DNA from: an uncultured Pelagibacteraceae bacterium
GTDB lineage: Bacteria > Pseudomonadota > Alphaproteobacteria > Pelagibacterales > Pelagibacteraceae
Assembly (NCBI GenBank): GCA_902566775.1
Contig: CACFKF010000004.1
Span: 1-64,000, forward strand
Reading direction: 5' to 3'
Length of the DNA: 64,000 bases
Below are positions 44,230 through 54,461 of the stretch, piece by piece. The position numbers and the translations under genes are program-made. Below the pieces are notes generated by a model. The model saw only the letters and a program-made list of their open reading frames with translations, was not told the DNA's origin and did not search any database. Within the stretch, counting starts at the first letter, position 1. Each line of letters opens with the position of its first letter.

Positions 44230-45732
44230 TTGATATTACATAAAGTAAAAGTTTATCCATCAAAAAGTAAATTAAATAAAAAAAAACAACTTGCTTGGAA
44301 AATTGCAGAAATAGCTAGTGACAATGCTAAATTAAACAAAGAAGCAATTGAAATGGTCATCAATAGAATTATAGATAATGCCTCTGTTGCTATTGCTTCA
44401 TTAAATAGAAAGTCTGTTATTTCTTCAAGAGAAATGGCATTAAAACATCCAAAAAAAAATGGGGCTACTATATTTGGTATTAATTCTAAATTAAAATTTG
44501 ATTGCGAATGGGCAACATGGTCAAATGGGACTGCGGTTAGAGAATTAGATTTTCATGATACTTTTTTAGCTGAAGACTACAGTCATCCAGGTGATAACAT
44601 TCCTCCACTTATAGCCGTAGCTCAACAAAAGAAAAAAAGTGGTTTAGATTTGTTAAGAGGAATAATTACTTCTTATGAGGTTCAAGTAAATTTAGTAAAA
44701 GGAATTTGTTTACATAAGCATAAAATTGATCATGTAGCGCATTTGGGCCCTAGTGTTGCAGCAGGTATTGGTTCAATGTTAAAACTAAATACTGAAATAA
44801 TATATCAAGCTATCCAACAAGCTCTGCATACAACTATATCTACAAGACAATCTCGAAAAGGAGAGATCTCCAGCTGGAAAGCTTACGCACCTGCACATGC
44901 TAGTAAATTGGCTATTGAAGCCATTGATAGATCGATGAGGGGAGAAGGCGCACCAAGTCCAATTTATGAAGGAGAAGATAGTGTTATTGCAAGAATCCTT
45001 GATGGAAAAAAAGCTTTTTATAAAGTACCATTGCCAAGAAAGAATGAAGAAAAAAAAGCTATACTTGAAACATACACAAAAGAATATTCCGCAGAATATC
45101 AAGCTCAAGCATTGATAGATATTGCAAAAAAATTAAATAAAAAAATTAAAAATTTAAAAAAAATTAAAAAAATAGATATACATACAAGTCACCATACGCA
45201 CAATGTAATTGGTACTGGCGCAAATGATCCTCAAAAAATGAATCCAAACGCAAGTAGAGAAACTTTGGATCACTCCATAATGTACATTTTTGCAGTAGCA
45301 CTTGAAGATGCTGAATGGCATCATATAAAATCTTATACAAAAAAAAGATCAAATAAAAAAAGTACAATTAAATTGTGGAGATCAATAAAAACTCATGAAG
45401 ATAAAAAATGGACAAAAAAATATCATGACCCAAACTCAAAAAATAAATCTTTTGGTGCAAAAGTTATAGTTACTCTAAGAAATGGTAAAAAAATAATAGA
45501 AAGTATAAATAGAGCGGATGCCCATCCTTACGGCCAAAGACCTTTTGAAAGAGAAAATTATATTAACAAATTTTTTAACTTAACTGATAAAATATTAAGT
45601 AAAAAAGAAAGTTTAAGATTTTTAAAAATAGTAAAAAATTTAAAAAAATTAAAATCAGGTGAATTATTTAAGTTAAATATTGAAGTCAGTAAAAAATATT
45701 TAAAAAAAAATAATGCTAAGGGTATTTTTTAA
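44230..45732 (+). CDS. prpD: MmgE/PrpD family protein, probable 2-methylcitrate dehydratase
   Basis: 500 aa, TTG start; WSNGTAVRELDFHDTFLAEDYSHPGDNIPP, SRKGEISSWKAYAPAHASK; clustered with prpB and prpC. Confidence 0.93.
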   Translation: MILHKVKVYPSKSKLNKKKQLAWKIAEIASDNAKLNKEAIEMVINRIIDNASVAIASLNRKSVISSREMALKHPKKNGATIFGINSKLKFDCEWATWSNGTAVRELDFHDTFLAEDYSHPGDNIPPLIAVAQQKKKSGLDLLRGIITSYEVQVNLVKGICLHKHKIDHVAHLGPSVAAGIGSMLKLNTEIIYQAIQQALHTTISTRQSRKGEISSWKAYAPAHASKLAIEAIDRSMRGEGAPSPIYEGEDSVIARILDGKKAFYKVPLPRKNEEKKAILETYTKEYSAEYQAQALIDIAKKLNKKIKNLKKIKKIDIHTSHHTHNVIGTGANDPQKMNPNASRETLDHSIMYIFAVALEDAEWHHIKSYTKKRSNKKSTIKLWRSIKTHEDKKWTKKYHDPNSKNKSFGAKVIVTLRNGKKIIESINRADAHPYGQRPFERENYINKFFNLTDKILSKKESLRFLKIVKNLKKLKSGELFKLNIEVSKKYLKKNNAKGIF

Positions 45733-45774
45733 TAAATAAAAACTAAAAATGCGTATATAGTAATATTATAGTTT

Positions 45775-46416
45775 ATGACTGAAAATAAAAATAGACAATT
45801 GTTTAGACCTTTTGGCCCTAGTGTTGGCAAAACATCTATACCAAATGATGTTGTTGAAAAAATAAACAAATATGTCGATGACTTAATAAAAGATGATTTA
45901 AGAGCTAACAAACAAGATGCTGGTCCAAACCTAGCAGGAAATGTCAAACAAGAATTTGACCTGGATCAAAAATTTGCAAAGGAATGTGGATGGATTGAGT
46001 TTTTAAGCAAAGAATGTGCCTACTGGATAAGAGAATCTACTGGTAAAAAAATGACAAAGTTTCATTTGATAGGTACATGGATAGTAAGACAATTCCAAAA
46101 TGAATATAACCCTTTACATTATCATGGTGGACATGTTTCAGGTGTCGGTTATCTAAAGGTACCCAGCAGTTTTGGAGGAACTTTTCAAAAAAATAAAAAA
46201 AATAATAATAATGGACAAATTCATTTGGTACATGGATCTAGACAATTTTTATCTGATTGTTTGTTTAAAGTTAAACCAAAAGTTGGCAACTTCTTTTTCT
46301 TTCCTAATTACCTAATGCATACTGTTTACCCTTTCTATAATGAAAATGAGGAAAGACGGTCAATTTCGTTTAATGCTTTAATTGATGAAGAAATATATAA
46401 CGTTTATTCGAGTTAA
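45775..46416 (+). CDS. 2OG-Fe(II) oxygenase-like protein
   Basis: 213 aa; NPLHYHGGHVSGVGYLKVP, GNFFFFPNYLMHTVYPF, ERRSISFNA (His-rich site plus distal His and Arg). Confidence 0.75.
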   Translation: MTENKNRQLFRPFGPSVGKTSIPNDVVEKINKYVDDLIKDDLRANKQDAGPNLAGNVKQEFDLDQKFAKECGWIEFLSKECAYWIRESTGKKMTKFHLIGTWIVRQFQNEYNPLHYHGGHVSGVGYLKVPSSFGGTFQKNKKNNNNGQIHLVHGSRQFLSDCLFKVKPKVGNFFFFPNYLMHTVYPFYNENEERRSISFNALIDEEIYNVYSS

Positions 46417-46424
46417 AAAAATAA

Positions 46425-47321
46425 ATGCATTTTGTTGAAAAAAAACCAGAACAAAAAAGAATTGATTTTGTTCATAAATTATCTTCAAAAAAAATATTAA
46501 GATTTCCAGGTGCTTATAATCCACTAACAGCCAAATTGATTGAAGAAATTGGTTATGATGGCATATATGTTTCAGGTGGAGTTATGTCTAACGATTTAGG
46601 ATACCCTGACATTGGTTTAACAACGCTAAAAGATGTGAGTGTTAGATCTAATCAAATTGCAAGGGTTTCTAACCTCCCAACAATTGTTGATATTGATACT
46701 GGTTTTAAATCTTGTGAAGAAACAATTAAAACTTTTGAAAAATTTGGAATTGCTGCAGTACATATTGAAGACCAAATAGAAAGAAAAAGATGTGGTCATT
46801 TGGATAATAAAGAACTTATATCAAAAGAAGAAATGATAAAAAAAATTAAAAAATGTGTGAATTCTAGAAAAGATCCTAATTTTAAAATAATTGCAAGATC
46901 AGATGCTAAAAATGTTGAAGGTTTAGAAAAAATGATTGAAAGGTGTAAATCTTATATTGAGGCAGGAGCCGATATAATTTTTCCTGAGGCTTTAAAAGAT
47001 GAAAAAGAATTTGAAATAGTTAGAAAATCTTTAAATTGTTATCTTTTAGCTAATATGACTGAATTTGGTAAGTCTAAGCTGCTGAATTATAAAGAATTAG
47101 AAAACCTAGGACTTAACATTGTAATTTATCCAGTAACCACTCAAAGATTAGCCATGAAAAGTGTTGAGGATGGATTAAGAGCTATTTTTGCCGATGGACA
47201 CCAAAACAATATTATTGATAAAATGCAGACTAGAAAAAGATTATATGATTTAGTCGACTATGAAAAATATAACTCTCTAGATGAAAAAATATATAATTTT
47301 AATACTGACGGACATGAATAA
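46425..47321 (+). CDS. prpB: Methylisocitrate lyase
   Basis: 298 aa; PGAYNPLTAKLIEEIGYDGIYVSGGVMS, HIEDQIERKRCGHLDNKEL. Confidence 0.94.
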   Translation: MHFVEKKPEQKRIDFVHKLSSKKILRFPGAYNPLTAKLIEEIGYDGIYVSGGVMSNDLGYPDIGLTTLKDVSVRSNQIARVSNLPTIVDIDTGFKSCEETIKTFEKFGIAAVHIEDQIERKRCGHLDNKELISKEEMIKKIKKCVNSRKDPNFKIIARSDAKNVEGLEKMIERCKSYIEAGADIIFPEALKDEKEFEIVRKSLNCYLLANMTEFGKSKLLNYKELENLGLNIVIYPVTTQRLAMKSVEDGLRAIFADGHQNNIIDKMQTRKRLYDLVDYEKYNSLDEKIYNFNTDGHE

Positions 47322-48445
47322 TGAACGATGAAATTAAAAAAGGCCTGTTAGGTATTGTTGTTGATGAAACAACCGTTTCTCAAGTAATGCCTGATATCAA
47401 TTCTCTAACCTATAGGGGTTATGCTGTTCAAGACCTTTGTGAAAAATGTATTTTTGAAGAAGTAGCCTATCTAATTTTAAATGGAGAACTTCCTAATAAA
47501 AAACAATTAAAAAAATTTATTAAAAATGAAAGATCAGAGAGAAATCTTTCAAAACAGATATTAAACGATATAAAAAAAATGCCTAAAACAGCACATCCAA
47601 TGGATGTTATCAGAACTGCAGTCAGCTTAATGTCTTTGGAAGATAAAGATGTCAGAGATAATTCTCCAACAGCTAACATGAAAAAAGCAATCAGAATATT
47701 TGCCAAAACACCTGCTGCTTTATCAGCATATTTTAGAACCAGAAAAGGTAAAAAAATAATCAACCCTAAGAAAAAATTAACTTTTTCAGAAAATTTCTTT
47801 TATATGTGTTTTGGTAAAGTGCCTAGTAGAGATATAGTTAAAGCTTTCGATGTATCTTTAATTCTTTATGCTGAACACAGTTTTAATGTATCTACATTTA
47901 CTGCAAGAACAATAACAAGTAGTTTGTCTGACATTCACGGTGCTATAACAGGTGCAATAGCAAGTTTGAAGGGACCCTTACATGGAGGAGCTAACGAAGA
48001 GGTGATGTATATGATGAATAAAATTAAAAAACCTAACAATGCTTTTAAATGGATAAATAAAGCTCTTGATAAAAAAGAAGTTGTTATGGGTTTTGGACAT
48101 AGAGTTTACAAAAAAGGAGATTCTAGAGTTCCAACTATGGAGAAATATTTCAAAAAAGTTGCAAAAGTTAAGGCAGACAAAAAATTTATTAAAATTTACG
48201 ACATAGTCAAAAATGTCATGGTTAAAAGAAAAAACATTCATCCGAATGTTGATTATCCAACTGGGCCTACCTACCATTTAATGGGATTTGATACAGACTT
48301 TTTTACTCCTATTTTTGTTATGTCAAGAATTACTGGTTGGTCAGCCCACATTATGGAACAACATGCTGCTAATAAGTTAATCAGACCTCTTTCTAAATAT
48401 AGTGGCGAATCTCATCGTAAAGTAATGCTTCTAAATCAAAGATAG
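47321..48445 (+). CDS. prpC: 2-methylcitrate synthase
   Basis: 374 aa citrate synthase family; GPLHGGANEEVMYMM, MGFGHRVYKKGDSR. Confidence 0.93.
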   Translation: MNDEIKKGLLGIVVDETTVSQVMPDINSLTYRGYAVQDLCEKCIFEEVAYLILNGELPNKKQLKKFIKNERSERNLSKQILNDIKKMPKTAHPMDVIRTAVSLMSLEDKDVRDNSPTANMKKAIRIFAKTPAALSAYFRTRKGKKIINPKKKLTFSENFFYMCFGKVPSRDIVKAFDVSLILYAEHSFNVSTFTARTITSSLSDIHGAITGAIASLKGPLHGGANEEVMYMMNKIKKPNNAFKWINKALDKKEVVMGFGHRVYKKGDSRVPTMEKYFKKVAKVKADKKFIKIYDIVKNVMVKRKNIHPNVDYPTGPTYHLMGFDTDFFTPIFVMSRITGWSAHIMEQHAANKLIRPLSKYSGESHRKVMLLNQR

Positions 48446-48448
48446 ACT

Positions 48449-49099
48449 TTATTTTTTTTTGATTCTTGCAAAACGTTCAAAAAGTATTTTAATTTCGTAT
48501 TGTTTATTGGATGAAAACTCATCTATAGCTTTTTTAACACCTGGCGCATAAGATAAATTGTAATCATCACATAAAACTATTCCATTATTATTAATTACTA
48601 TTTTGCAGTTATTTAAATCGTTTTTTACAGTTTCATAACTATGGCCACCATCAAGAAAAACATAGTCAACATTGCTTAAATCAATATTGGGCAATATTTT
48701 ATTTGAGTCTCCCTTTATAATTTCTATATTTTGTTCAAATTTTTTAAGAAGTTTTCTAACAGAAGTTAGACTATATGGGTTTTCTCTTTTAATGTATCGA
48801 TAATAAAACTGTTTTAACGGATTTTTAAAATTTACATTAGGTATAACTTCATGTTTTGATTTTTCATCATAATTGAATATATCTATTCCAATATACCTAA
48901 AATTGTCTTTATGAATTTTATATAATAATTCGCAAATATTTCTAGCAGTAACTCCTTGAAAAATTCCTATTTCTAAAAAATTTTTGGGACTTGATTTTGA
49001 AATTTCATTCAAAAAAAGATTGCCTATATCTTTTTGCTTTAAACTAGTTTTTCTCCAGTACTTTTTGTAGTTCACTTTTAAGAAAAAGCTTCTGCCCAA
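48449..49099 (-). CDS. Class I SAM-dependent methyltransferase
   Basis: FLEIGIFQGVTARNI, VDYVFLDGGHSYETVKNDL. Confidence 0.75.
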   Translation of the reverse strand: MGRSFFLKVNYKKYWRKTSLKQKDIGNLFLNEISKSSPKNFLEIGIFQGVTARNICELLYKIHKDNFRYIGIDIFNYDEKSKHEVIPNVNFKNPLKQFYYRYIKRENPYSLTSVRKLLKKFEQNIEIIKGDSNKILPNIDLSNVDYVFLDGGHSYETVKNDLNNCKIVINNNGIVLCDDYNLSYAPGVKKAIDEFSSNKQYEIKILFERFARIKKK

Positions 49100-50091
49100 G
49101 AACCTTGTGTGGAAGCTTTAGAATATTCTGTTGCTCTGCCTTCAAAAAAATTCATATGTTCGACTGCATTAAGCATTGTATCTAGCCATGTTAATGGATT
49201 TTTATCAATTTTGTAAATTGGTTCCAACCCAAGCTGTATCAGCCTTCTGTTTCCTATCCATCTAATATAATCTTTAATTTCTTGTGCAGTCAAACCTTCA
49301 ATTGGACCTTGTTGAAAAGCTAAATCAATAAATGCATCTTCATGAGAAATTATTGTTCTACACGCTTCATAAATTTCTTTTTTTAATTGTGGAGTCCATA
49401 TTTCAGGCTGTTCTTTAATAAAAGTTTTAAACAACTTAATCATTGAATTGCAATGTAATGTTTCATCTCTAACTGACCAAGTTACTATTTGCCCCATACC
49501 TTTCATTTTATTTTGTCTTGGAAAATTTAACAAAATTGCAAAGCTTGCAAATAACTGCAAACCTTCAGTGAAAGCACTAAAAACAGCTATTGTTTTTGCA
49601 ATATCATGGTGCGATTTTACATCAAAGCCTTGCATATAGTCGTACTTATCTTTCATCTCTTTATATTTCAAAAAAGCTGAATACTCAGTTTCTGGCATTC
49701 CAATTGTATCTAACAAATGTGAATATGCTGCTATATGAACTGTTTCCATTGCTGCAAAAGCTGACATCATCATTAATACTTCTGTTGGTTTAAAAACATT
49801 CATGTAGTGTCTAATATAACAATTACTCACTTCAACATCCGCTTGAGTAAAAAATCTAAATATTTGAGTTAATAAATTTTTTTCTTCAGGCTTAAGATTT
49901 TTTTGCCAGTCTCTTACATCATCTCCTAAAGGAACTTCTTCAGGGAGCCAATGAATTCTTTGTTGAGTTAACCATGCATCATAGCACCATGGATATCTAA
50001 AAGGTTTATAAACAGGATTTCCAATTAACAATCCCATTTTTTTTGGATTATTTAAAATTATTTGAGATTTTTTCAATTTTTCTACTGACAT
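49078..50091 (-). CDS. nrdB: Ribonucleotide reductase beta subunit
   Basis: ADVEVSNCYIRHYM, ETVHIAAYSHL (ExxH plus Tyr), VRDETLHCNSM metal ligands; start MSVEKLKK at 50091. Confidence 0.94.
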   Translation of the reverse strand: MSVEKLKKSQIILNNPKKMGLLIGNPVYKPFRYPWCYDAWLTQQRIHWLPEEVPLGDDVRDWQKNLKPEEKNLLTQIFRFFTQADVEVSNCYIRHYMNVFKPTEVLMMMSAFAAMETVHIAAYSHLLDTIGMPETEYSAFLKYKEMKDKYDYMQGFDVKSHHDIAKTIAVFSAFTEGLQLFASFAILLNFPRQNKMKGMGQIVTWSVRDETLHCNSMIKLFKTFIKEQPEIWTPQLKKEIYEACRTIISHEDAFIDLAFQQGPIEGLTAQEIKDYIRWIGNRRLIQLGLEPIYKIDKNPLTWLDTMLNAVEHMNFFEGRATEYSKASTQGSWAEAFS

Positions 50092-52013
50092 GATAAACAT
50101 TCTTCATACTCAGGTTCTGAATTTTCCTTATTTTTGTACATATTTAACTCTACATCAGTAGAAGAGCCACTATTTATATTCTCGGCTCTTTGTATAGATT
50201 TTGATCTACAATAATAAAGACTTTTTAGACCCTTTTTCCATGCTTGAAAATGAATTTGATGTAATTCTTTCTTATGAACATCTGCAGGTAAAAATAAATT
50301 TATAGATTGTGCTTGAGATATATAAGGAGTTCTGTCTGCACCAAGTTCTACTATCCATTTTTGGTCTAATTCAAAAGCAGTCTTAAAAACATCTTTTTCT
50401 TCTTTTTTTAAAAAATCTAAATGCATAACCGAACCCTGGTTTGTTGTTATGCTTGACCAAATTTCGTCTGTATTTTTATTATATTTTTCCAATATTTTTT
50501 CTAAATATTTATTTTTTACATTGAATGAACCAGACAAAGTTTTATGCGTATAACTATTAGCCGCAATAGGCTCTACCCCAGGTGAAGTGCCACCACAAAT
50601 AATTGATATCGAAGCTGTAGGAGCAATTGCGGTTTTATTTGAAAATCTCTCTTTTATACCATATTCTTCAGCATCAGGACATGCTCCTCTTTCTTCAGCA
50701 AGTTCTTTTGATGCTACATCAACTTTATTTTGAATATTTTTAAATATTTTATTATTCCAAACTTTGCTCATGACTGACTCGAGAGGAATATTTTTTTTTT
50801 GAAAATAGGAATGCAAACCCATAACTCCTAAACCAACACTTCTTTCTCTCATAGCTGAATAAGTTGCATCGCTGAATTGATCTGGTGCATTATCTATAAA
50901 ATCAGTTAACACATTGTCTAAAAATCTCATTACGTCATTAATGAAATTCTCATCATTTTCCCATTCATCATATTTTTCAATATTTAATGAAGACAAGCAA
51001 CAAACAGCCGTACGGTCTCTTCCGTCTTTATCAACCCCTGTAGGAAGTGTAATTTCGCTGCAAAGGTTTGAGGTTTTGACATTTAATCCAGCAAGTTTAT
51101 GGTGTTGAGGTATTAATCTATTAACTGTATCGATAAAAATCATATAAGGCTCTCCAGTTTCTATCCTTGCTGTTAAAAGTCTAATCCATAAATTTCTTGC
51201 TGAAACTGTTGATTGAACAACTCCATCTTTTGGGCTCTTTAAAGCCCACTGTTCATCCATTTCAACTGCTCTCATGAATGCATCTGATATTAAAACGCCA
51301 TGATGTAAATTTAAAGCTTTTCTATTTGGATCTCCTCCCGTTGGTCTTCTCATTTCAATAAATTCTTCTATTTCGGGATGATCAATCGGAATATAGCATG
51401 CTGCAGAACCTCTTCTCAACGAACCTTGACTGATTGCCATTGTTAAAGAATCCATAACTTTAATAAAAGGAATAATTCCGGATGTCTTTCCTACTCTTCC
51501 AATTTTTTCTCCAATGGATCTTAAGTTTCCCCAATAACTACCTATTCCACCTCCTCTTGCAGCAAGCCAAACATTTTCACTCCAAAGATCTAGTATTCCA
51601 TCTAAACTGTCACTTGCTTCGTTTAAAAAACATGAAATTGGCAAACCTCTTTTAGTGCCACCATTCGACAGAACTGGCGTTGCAGGCATAAACCATAAAT
51701 TGCTTATGTAGTTATAAATTCTTTGTGCATGTAGGTTGTTGTCTGCATAGTAACTTGCCACTCTTGCAAACAAATCTTGGTATGATTCATTGGCGCCCAG
51801 GTATCTATCACTCAAAGTTGCTTTTCCAAAATCAGTAAGATTTGAATCTCTTGACCTATCTATTTTGATTGTTATTCCTTTTTCGTTCTGAAATAGTTCT
51901 GTTTCATTGTTTAATGAAAATAAATCTGGTCTTTTTTCAATAGTATTTTGTGGGCTTTTAGGGTTATATTCGGAGACAGCTTTTCTTATTGCTTGAGATA
52001 GAACTTTATTCAT
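50082..52013 (-). CDS. nrdA: Ribonucleoside-diphosphate reductase alpha subunit
   Basis: 643 aa; PATPVLSNGGTKRGLPISCFLNEASDSLDGI, NLCSEITLPT, EECLSCQ C-terminal Cys pair. Confidence 0.96.
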   Translation of the reverse strand: MNKVLSQAIRKAVSEYNPKSPQNTIEKRPDLFSLNNETELFQNEKGITIKIDRSRDSNLTDFGKATLSDRYLGANESYQDLFARVASYYADNNLHAQRIYNYISNLWFMPATPVLSNGGTKRGLPISCFLNEASDSLDGILDLWSENVWLAARGGGIGSYWGNLRSIGEKIGRVGKTSGIIPFIKVMDSLTMAISQGSLRRGSAACYIPIDHPEIEEFIEMRRPTGGDPNRKALNLHHGVLISDAFMRAVEMDEQWALKSPKDGVVQSTVSARNLWIRLLTARIETGEPYMIFIDTVNRLIPQHHKLAGLNVKTSNLCSEITLPTGVDKDGRDRTAVCCLSSLNIEKYDEWENDENFINDVMRFLDNVLTDFIDNAPDQFSDATYSAMRERSVGLGVMGLHSYFQKKNIPLESVMSKVWNNKIFKNIQNKVDVASKELAEERGACPDAEEYGIKERFSNKTAIAPTASISIICGGTSPGVEPIAANSYTHKTLSGSFNVKNKYLEKILEKYNKNTDEIWSSITTNQGSVMHLDFLKKEEKDVFKTAFELDQKWIVELGADRTPYISQAQSINLFLPADVHKKELHQIHFQAWKKGLKSLYYCRSKSIQRAENINSGSSTDVELNMYKNKENSEPEYEECLSCQ

Positions 52014-52040
52014 ACTCCCTTTATACGTTTTTATTAAAAA

Positions 52041-52055
52041 ACAACTATATGTTGT
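52041..52055. promoter_or_regulatory. Candidate NrdR-box-like palindrome ACAACTATATGTTGT upstream of nrdA
   Basis: ACAAC/GTTGT inverted repeat around TATAT, 28 bp upstream of the nrdA start codon. Confidence 0.4.
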
Positions 52056-52179
52056 GTGTAATAGTGTTAATTATACTAGATAATCAATTAAATCAACAGA
52101 ACATTTATAGAACATTAAAAAAATTAATCAATCAAAAAATTAACTAAATAAATAGATAAAAAACTATAAAAACAAACAA

Positions 52180-53634
52180 ATGTCGACCAATATAAAAATA
52201 AATTCTAATGGCTTTAGAGAATATGACGCTAGGTGGTTGTATAAAAAGGATATCAATTTACTAGGTTTGGAAAATCTAGGTAAAGGATTAGGAACTCAAA
52301 TAATAAAAAAAACAAAAAAGAAAAATCCAAGAGTTATTGTTGGGCACGATTATAGATCTTATAGTGAAGAAATAAAATCTGCTCTAAAAAAAGGATTAAT
52401 TTCTACAGGATGCAATATTGAAGATATAGGATTGTCTTTATCTCCTACTGTTTATTTTGCTCAATTTAATTTGAATGCTGATGCTGTTGCTATGGTTACA
52501 GCTAGTCACAATGAAAATGGTTGGACTGGAGTTAAAATGGGTATTGAAAAAGGTTTAACATATGCTCCTGAGGAAATGGAAGAATTAAAAGATATAACTC
52601 TAAATCAAAAATTTTCTGAAGGAAAAGGAAGCGAAAAACAGATTGATGGATTTCAACAAATATATAAAAATGATTTAATCAAAAAGAATAAAATTAAAAA
52701 AAAAATCAAAGCTGTAGTTGCTTGCGGAAATGGTACAGCTGGGATATTTGCCCCCGATATACTAAGAAGTATTGGTTGTGAAATAATAGAATTAGACTGT
52801 AATTTAGATTACACTTTTCCAAAATACAATCCAAATCCTGAAGATTTAAAAATGCTTCATGCTATTAGTAAAGCTGTGAAAGATAATAATGCTGATATAG
52901 GTTTTGGATTTGATGGAGATGGAGATCGTGTTGGAGTAATCGATAACAAAGGAAATGAAATATTCTCAGATAAAATTGGATTATTAATAGCAAGAAATTT
53001 ATCCTCTAAATACAATAATTGTAAATTTGTTGTCGATGTAAAATCAACTGGCCTTTATGCAAAAGATAAAATTCTTTTGAAAAACAATTGCGAAACAATA
53101 TACTGGAAAACAGGCCATTCACATATTAAAAGAAAAGTTAATAAAGAAAAAGCATTGGCAGGATTTGAGAAAAGTGGTCATTTCTTCTTTAATCAACCAT
53201 TAGGTTATGGTTATGACGATGGAATTAATTCAGCAATTCAAGTTTGCCATTTATTAAATAATGAAGATAAAAGTTTAAATGAAATTGTTAATGAATTGCC
53301 TATTACCTATCAAACTCCTACTATGGCCCCTTTTTGTAAAGATGAAGAAAAGTATCAATTGGTTGAAGATCTAGTTAAGAAAATTAATAAATTTAAAGAA
53401 GAAAAAATAAAAATAGATGATCAAACAATTGCTGAAGTACTTACTGTAAATGGAGTTAGATTTTCTTTTGAGGATGGATCATGGGGTTTAATTAGAGCTT
53501 CATCAAACAAACCTTCATTGGTTGTGGTTACAGAAAGCCCTACTTCAGACAGCAGAAAGAAAAAAATATTTTATTTTATTGATGATTTGCTTCAGAAAAC
53601 TGGAAAAATTGGTGAGTACGATCAAAAAATTTAA
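52180..53634 (+). CDS. Phosphomannomutase/phosphoglucomutase
   Basis: 484 aa; FREYDARW, TASHNENGWTGVKMG, GFGFDGDGDRVGVID. Confidence 0.93.
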   Translation: MSTNIKINSNGFREYDARWLYKKDINLLGLENLGKGLGTQIIKKTKKKNPRVIVGHDYRSYSEEIKSALKKGLISTGCNIEDIGLSLSPTVYFAQFNLNADAVAMVTASHNENGWTGVKMGIEKGLTYAPEEMEELKDITLNQKFSEGKGSEKQIDGFQQIYKNDLIKKNKIKKKIKAVVACGNGTAGIFAPDILRSIGCEIIELDCNLDYTFPKYNPNPEDLKMLHAISKAVKDNNADIGFGFDGDGDRVGVIDNKGNEIFSDKIGLLIARNLSSKYNNCKFVVDVKSTGLYAKDKILLKNNCETIYWKTGHSHIKRKVNKEKALAGFEKSGHFFFNQPLGYGYDDGINSAIQVCHLLNNEDKSLNEIVNELPITYQTPTMAPFCKDEEKYQLVEDLVKKINKFKEEKIKIDDQTIAEVLTVNGVRFSFEDGSWGLIRASSNKPSLVVVTESPTSDSRKKKIFYFIDDLLQKTGKIGEYDQKI

Positions 53635-54461
53635 AAATTAAAATAATTATATAAGAATTTTGTAGCTACTATTAATAAAAAAAATCCAAATAGTCTATTA
53701 ACTATATTTTTATCAATTTTATGCATCATGTTTGCTCCTATCTTAGCCATAAAGGTTGTTATTGGCACAATAATTAAAAACGCAGGTATGTTTATAAACC
53801 CAATGCTTAAAGGTAAATTTGCGTTTAAATAAGTGCCAGAAATAAAAAAACCTAAAGCTCCAGATAAAGCAATTAAAAAACCAATAGCAGCTGCGGTTCC
53901 TATCGCATTATTTATTGAAAAACCTAGGTGTTTTAGTACTGGAACATTCATTATTGCTCCACCAATACCCATAAGTGAAGAAACGAAACCAGAAAGAAGA
54001 CCTAAAATTATTTTTGAAAACAATGTAAATTTTTTTTTTATTTCTTTTTTTTCTTTTATAAAAAAAATATTTAATGCAAAAAAGTAAAGGGCAATACTGA
54101 AAAATAGTACTAGTAATTTAGTATGTAAATTTGCCGAAATTACAGTTCCTATGGCCACACCTATTACAACAAAAAAACCATAGCTTCTTACTATAGAAAA
54201 ATCTACTGCTCCATGTTTGTAATGTGTAAAAACTGACATAACCGCTGTTGGTACTATTATTGAAAATGAAGTACCAATTGCTAGATGCATAATAAAAGAA
54301 GACTCAATATTTAATGCTTGAAAAATATAATAAAACATTGGAACTGTAATTATTCCACCGCCTATTCCAAAAAAACCAGCTAGGAATCCAGCTACTAGTG
54401 CTGTTGATATCATTAACAATATAAAGAAAAAATATTCACTTGAAACTATTGAGCTAATCAA
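53631..54461 (-). CDS. TauE/SafE family sulfite exporter-like permease
   Basis: LVAGFLAGFFGIGGGIITVPMFYYIF, LLSGFVSSLMGIGGAIMNVPVL repeats. Confidence 0.88.
   Translation of the reverse strand: MISSIVSSEYFFFILLMISTALVAGFLAGFFGIGGGIITVPMFYYIFQALNIESSFIMHLAIGTSFSIIVPTAVMSVFTHYKHGAVDFSIVRSYGFFVVIGVAIGTVISANLHTKLLVLFFSIALYFFALNIFFIKEKKEIKKKFTLFSKIILGLLSGFVSSLMGIGGAIMNVPVLKHLGFSINNAIGTAAAIGFLIALSGALGFFISGTYLNANLPLSIGFINIPAFLIIVPITTFMAKIGANMMHKIDKNIVNRLFGFFLLIVATKFLYNYFNF

Noticed and set aside
44785-48277. Minus-strand ORFs opposite prpD and prpC (44785..45108, 45164..45367, 47467..47763, 47978..48277)
   Set aside because: Shadow ORFs, Phe-rich low-complexity translations typical of antisense to Lys-rich AT-rich genes.
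52072-52086. Second NrdR box downstream of the ACAACTATATGTTGT palindrome
   Set aside because: The sequence at the expected spacing (ATACTAGATAATCAA) is too weakly palindromic to claim.
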